The translations under genes and the position numbers were made by a program. Shown in pieces: positions 62,764-64,000 of a DNA stretch of 64,000 nucleotides. The first letter of the stretch is position 1, and every line of letters begins with the position of its first letter. Below the pieces are notes generated by a model. That model was not told where the DNA came from and did no database searches. It saw nothing but the letters and a program-made list of their open reading frames with translations. Source of the stretch: Lacimicrobium alkaliphilum (GTDB lineage Bacteria > Pseudomonadota > Gammaproteobacteria > Enterobacterales > Alteromonadaceae); assembly GCF_002591895.1 (NCBI RefSeq), contig NZ_NISX01000002.1, positions 248,001 through 312,000 of the forward strand, read 5' to 3'.

Positions 62764-63543
62764 TTAATTACCGAACATTAATGCCGTTAATACAAAATCC
62801 AGCCCTAATACTGCCAGCGATGAATACACCACTGTCTGCGTCGTCGCCTGCCCCATTCCTTCAGAGGTCGGGATACAGTCATAACCTTTAAAAACTGCTA
62901 TCCAGGTCACCACAAAAGCAAATACAATGCTTTTAATCACGCCATTTAATACATCCTTGTTGAACTCCACAGCAGATTGCATCACTGACCAGTAACTCCC
63001 GGCGTCCACGCCTAACCAGTCGACTCCTACCACCTGACCACCTAGAATCCCTACAGCACTGAATATCAGCGCCAGCAATGGCATAGATATTAGTCCCGCC
63101 CAAAGCCTGGGGGCAATCACCCGACGCATAGGGTCAACTGCCATCATCTCCAGACTACTCAGTTGCTCTGTGGCTTTCATTAAACCAATTTCCGCGGTCA
63201 ATGCAGAACCGGCGCGCCCGGCAAACAGTAGCGCAGTCACTACCGGCCCCAATTCCCGTAATAATGAAAGTGCAACCATCGGCCCCAGGCTTTCTTCAGC
63301 ACCATAGTCCACCAACACGGTGTAGGCTTGCAGCGCCAGAACCATACCGATAAAAGCGCCTGACACGATAACGATCAGCAATGACTGCACACCCACCACA
63401 TACAATTGCTTCATCAGCAACGGGAACATTTTCACCGGCTGCGGCCTCGCCACCAGCGCACTGAATAACAATGAAGAGGCCCGCCCTAATCCGGCCAGAC
63501 CGCTTAACGTTTTGTTACCCAGTTGTGCAAACCAGTCCATCAA
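62764..63543 (-). CDS. mlaE: Phospholipid transport permease MlaE
   Basis: A 259-residue integral-membrane subunit of the Mla ABC transporter, with five to six helices. [42 protein letters not shown] is the conserved EQ-loop region that contacts the ATPase. [23 protein letters not shown] is also typical. Its start overlaps the mlaF stop (63540-63543), so the two are coupled. Confidence 0.95.
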   Translation of the reverse strand: MMDWFAQLGNKTLSGLAGLGRASSLLFSALVARPQPVKMFPLLMKQLYVVGVQSLLIVIVSGAFIGMVLALQAYTVLVDYGAEESLGPMVALSLLRELGPVVTALLFAGRAGSALTAEIGLMKATEQLSSLEMMAVDPMRRVIAPRLWAGLISMPLLALIFSAVGILGGQVVGVDWLGVDAGSYWSVMQSAVEFNKDVLNGVIKSIVFAFVVTWIAVFKGYDCIPTSEGMGQATTQTVVYSSLAVLGLDFVLTALMFGN

Positions 63544-64000
63544 TTTGCCTCCAGTAAGTCTTGTTCCAGGCTGTTCGCCGGGTAATGAAAAGGCACCGGA
63601 CCATCGGCCTTGCCACCTAAGAATTGTTGCACCAGTTCTGACTCATGTTCGCGAATCTGATCGGGTGTGCCCTGCCCGATGACTTTCTTGTCCGCCAGAA
63701 TATAGACATAATCCGCTATAGACATGACCTCTTTGACATCATGCGTGACCACGATACTGGTCAGATTCAGCGCATCATTCAGAGCTTTGATTAATTTCAC
63801 CAGCACGCCCATGGAAATAGGGTCCTGACCGGCAAAAGGCTCGTCATACATAATCAGTTCAGGATCCAGTGCTATGGCCCTGGCCAGTGCTGCTCGTCGT
63901 GCCATGCCTCCCGACAACTGACTGGGCATCATCTGCGCGGCACCGCGCAGCCCCACCGCCTGAAGCTTCATCATCACCAGAATATGAATCAGCCGCTCAG
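63540..64000 (-). CDS. mlaF: Phospholipid transport ATPase MlaF, N-terminus cut by the window edge
   Basis: The reverse strand stays open to the right edge, giving the C-terminal 152 residues of an ABC ATPase. Signature motif [17 protein letters not shown], Walker [14 protein letters not shown], the switch His in [15 protein letters not shown] and the late [13 protein letters not shown] match E. coli MlaF. Walker A lies outside. It is the upstream part of the mlaFEDCB-ibaG-murA series. Confidence 0.94.
   Translation of the reverse strand, partial: ERLIHILVMMKLQAVGLRGAAQMMPSQLSGGMARRAALARAIALDPELIMYDEPFAGQDPISMGVLVKLIKALNDALNLTSIVVTHDVKEVMSIADYVYILADKKVIGQGTPDQIREHESELVQQFLGGKADGPVPFHYPANSLEQDLLEAN

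Overview
The window looks like the chromosome of a gammaproteobacterium of the order Alteromonadales, probably Alteromonadaceae. Genus and species cannot be fixed from the sequence. Evidence: the conserved gammaproteobacterial blocks ygfB-pepP-ubiH-ubiI, ftsB-ispD-ispF-truD-surE-pcm-yqaA-nlpD-rpoS, acpS-pdxJ-recO, recJ-dsbC-xerD/fldB, zapE/zapG-degQ-degS and mlaFEDCB-ibaG-murA; MetJ/MetR-type methionine control; and a PEP-CTERM surface protein. Almost everything is core genome. No prophage, IS transposase, CRISPR array, tRNA or rRNA was found.

Layout. 0-7.5 kb (minus): a cut NAD(P)-binding oxidoreductase, two membrane GGDEF-EAL proteins, an aldo/keto reductase and an NhaC-family transporter with a near-perfect MetJ operator at its promoter, so a probable methionine transporter. 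7.5-15 kb: ubiquinone hydroxylases ubiI and ubiH, pepP, ygfB, a 6S RNA gene (plus strand, 12157-12340), a membrane-anchored AraC regulator, and ygiF divergent from ygiM. 16-21.4 kb: putA behind a structured leader with an overlapping 38-codon upstream ORF, then a Ca2+/Na+ exchanger and corA. 21.4-27.8 kb: the long ftsB-to-rpoS run. 27.8-29.4 kb: a small unknown gene and a PEP-CTERM protein with a sigma-54-like promoter. 29.4-36.7 kb (minus): mazG, a GxxExxY nuclease-like gene framed by inverted repeats, relA, rlmD, acpS, pdxJ, recO and a small unknown gene. 36.7-43.6 kb: a lipoprotein, a repeat-rich intergenic region, recJ-dsbC-xerD, divergent fldB, folM and a CLCA_X putative metalloprotease. 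43.8-47 kb: a GbsR/MarR-type regulator overlapping cydA and cydB, then a broken gene. 47.4-55 kb: MFS transporter, metR/metE with clear operators, and a third GGDEF-EAL protein with a periplasmic solute-binding sensor. 55-59.7 kb: zapE, zapG, degQ, degS. 59.7-64 kb (minus): murA, ibaG and the Mla phospholipid-transport operon, running off the right edge inside mlaF.

Themes. (1) Methionine: metE/metR and the NhaC-type transporter carry MetJ-like boxes, so synthesis and uptake are probably co-repressed. (2) Envelope homeostasis: degQ, degS, Mla, murA, nlpD and dsbC. (3) Stationary phase and stringent response: rpoS, 6S RNA, relA, mazG. (4) Cyclic-di-GMP: three dual-domain proteins, of which only one keeps an intact GGDEF.

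The most unusual structure is a family of short inverted repeats built on CACAGAG (and a sister CACGAAG type) at four intergenic sites. One copy is a compact 443-bp unit holding the GxxExxY gene, wedged between relA and mazG where E. coli carries mazEF; it looks like a minimal mobile element. Also notable are the putA upstream ORF, whose ribosome-binding site can be masked by its own coding sequence, and the MetJ box on the NhaC-type gene.
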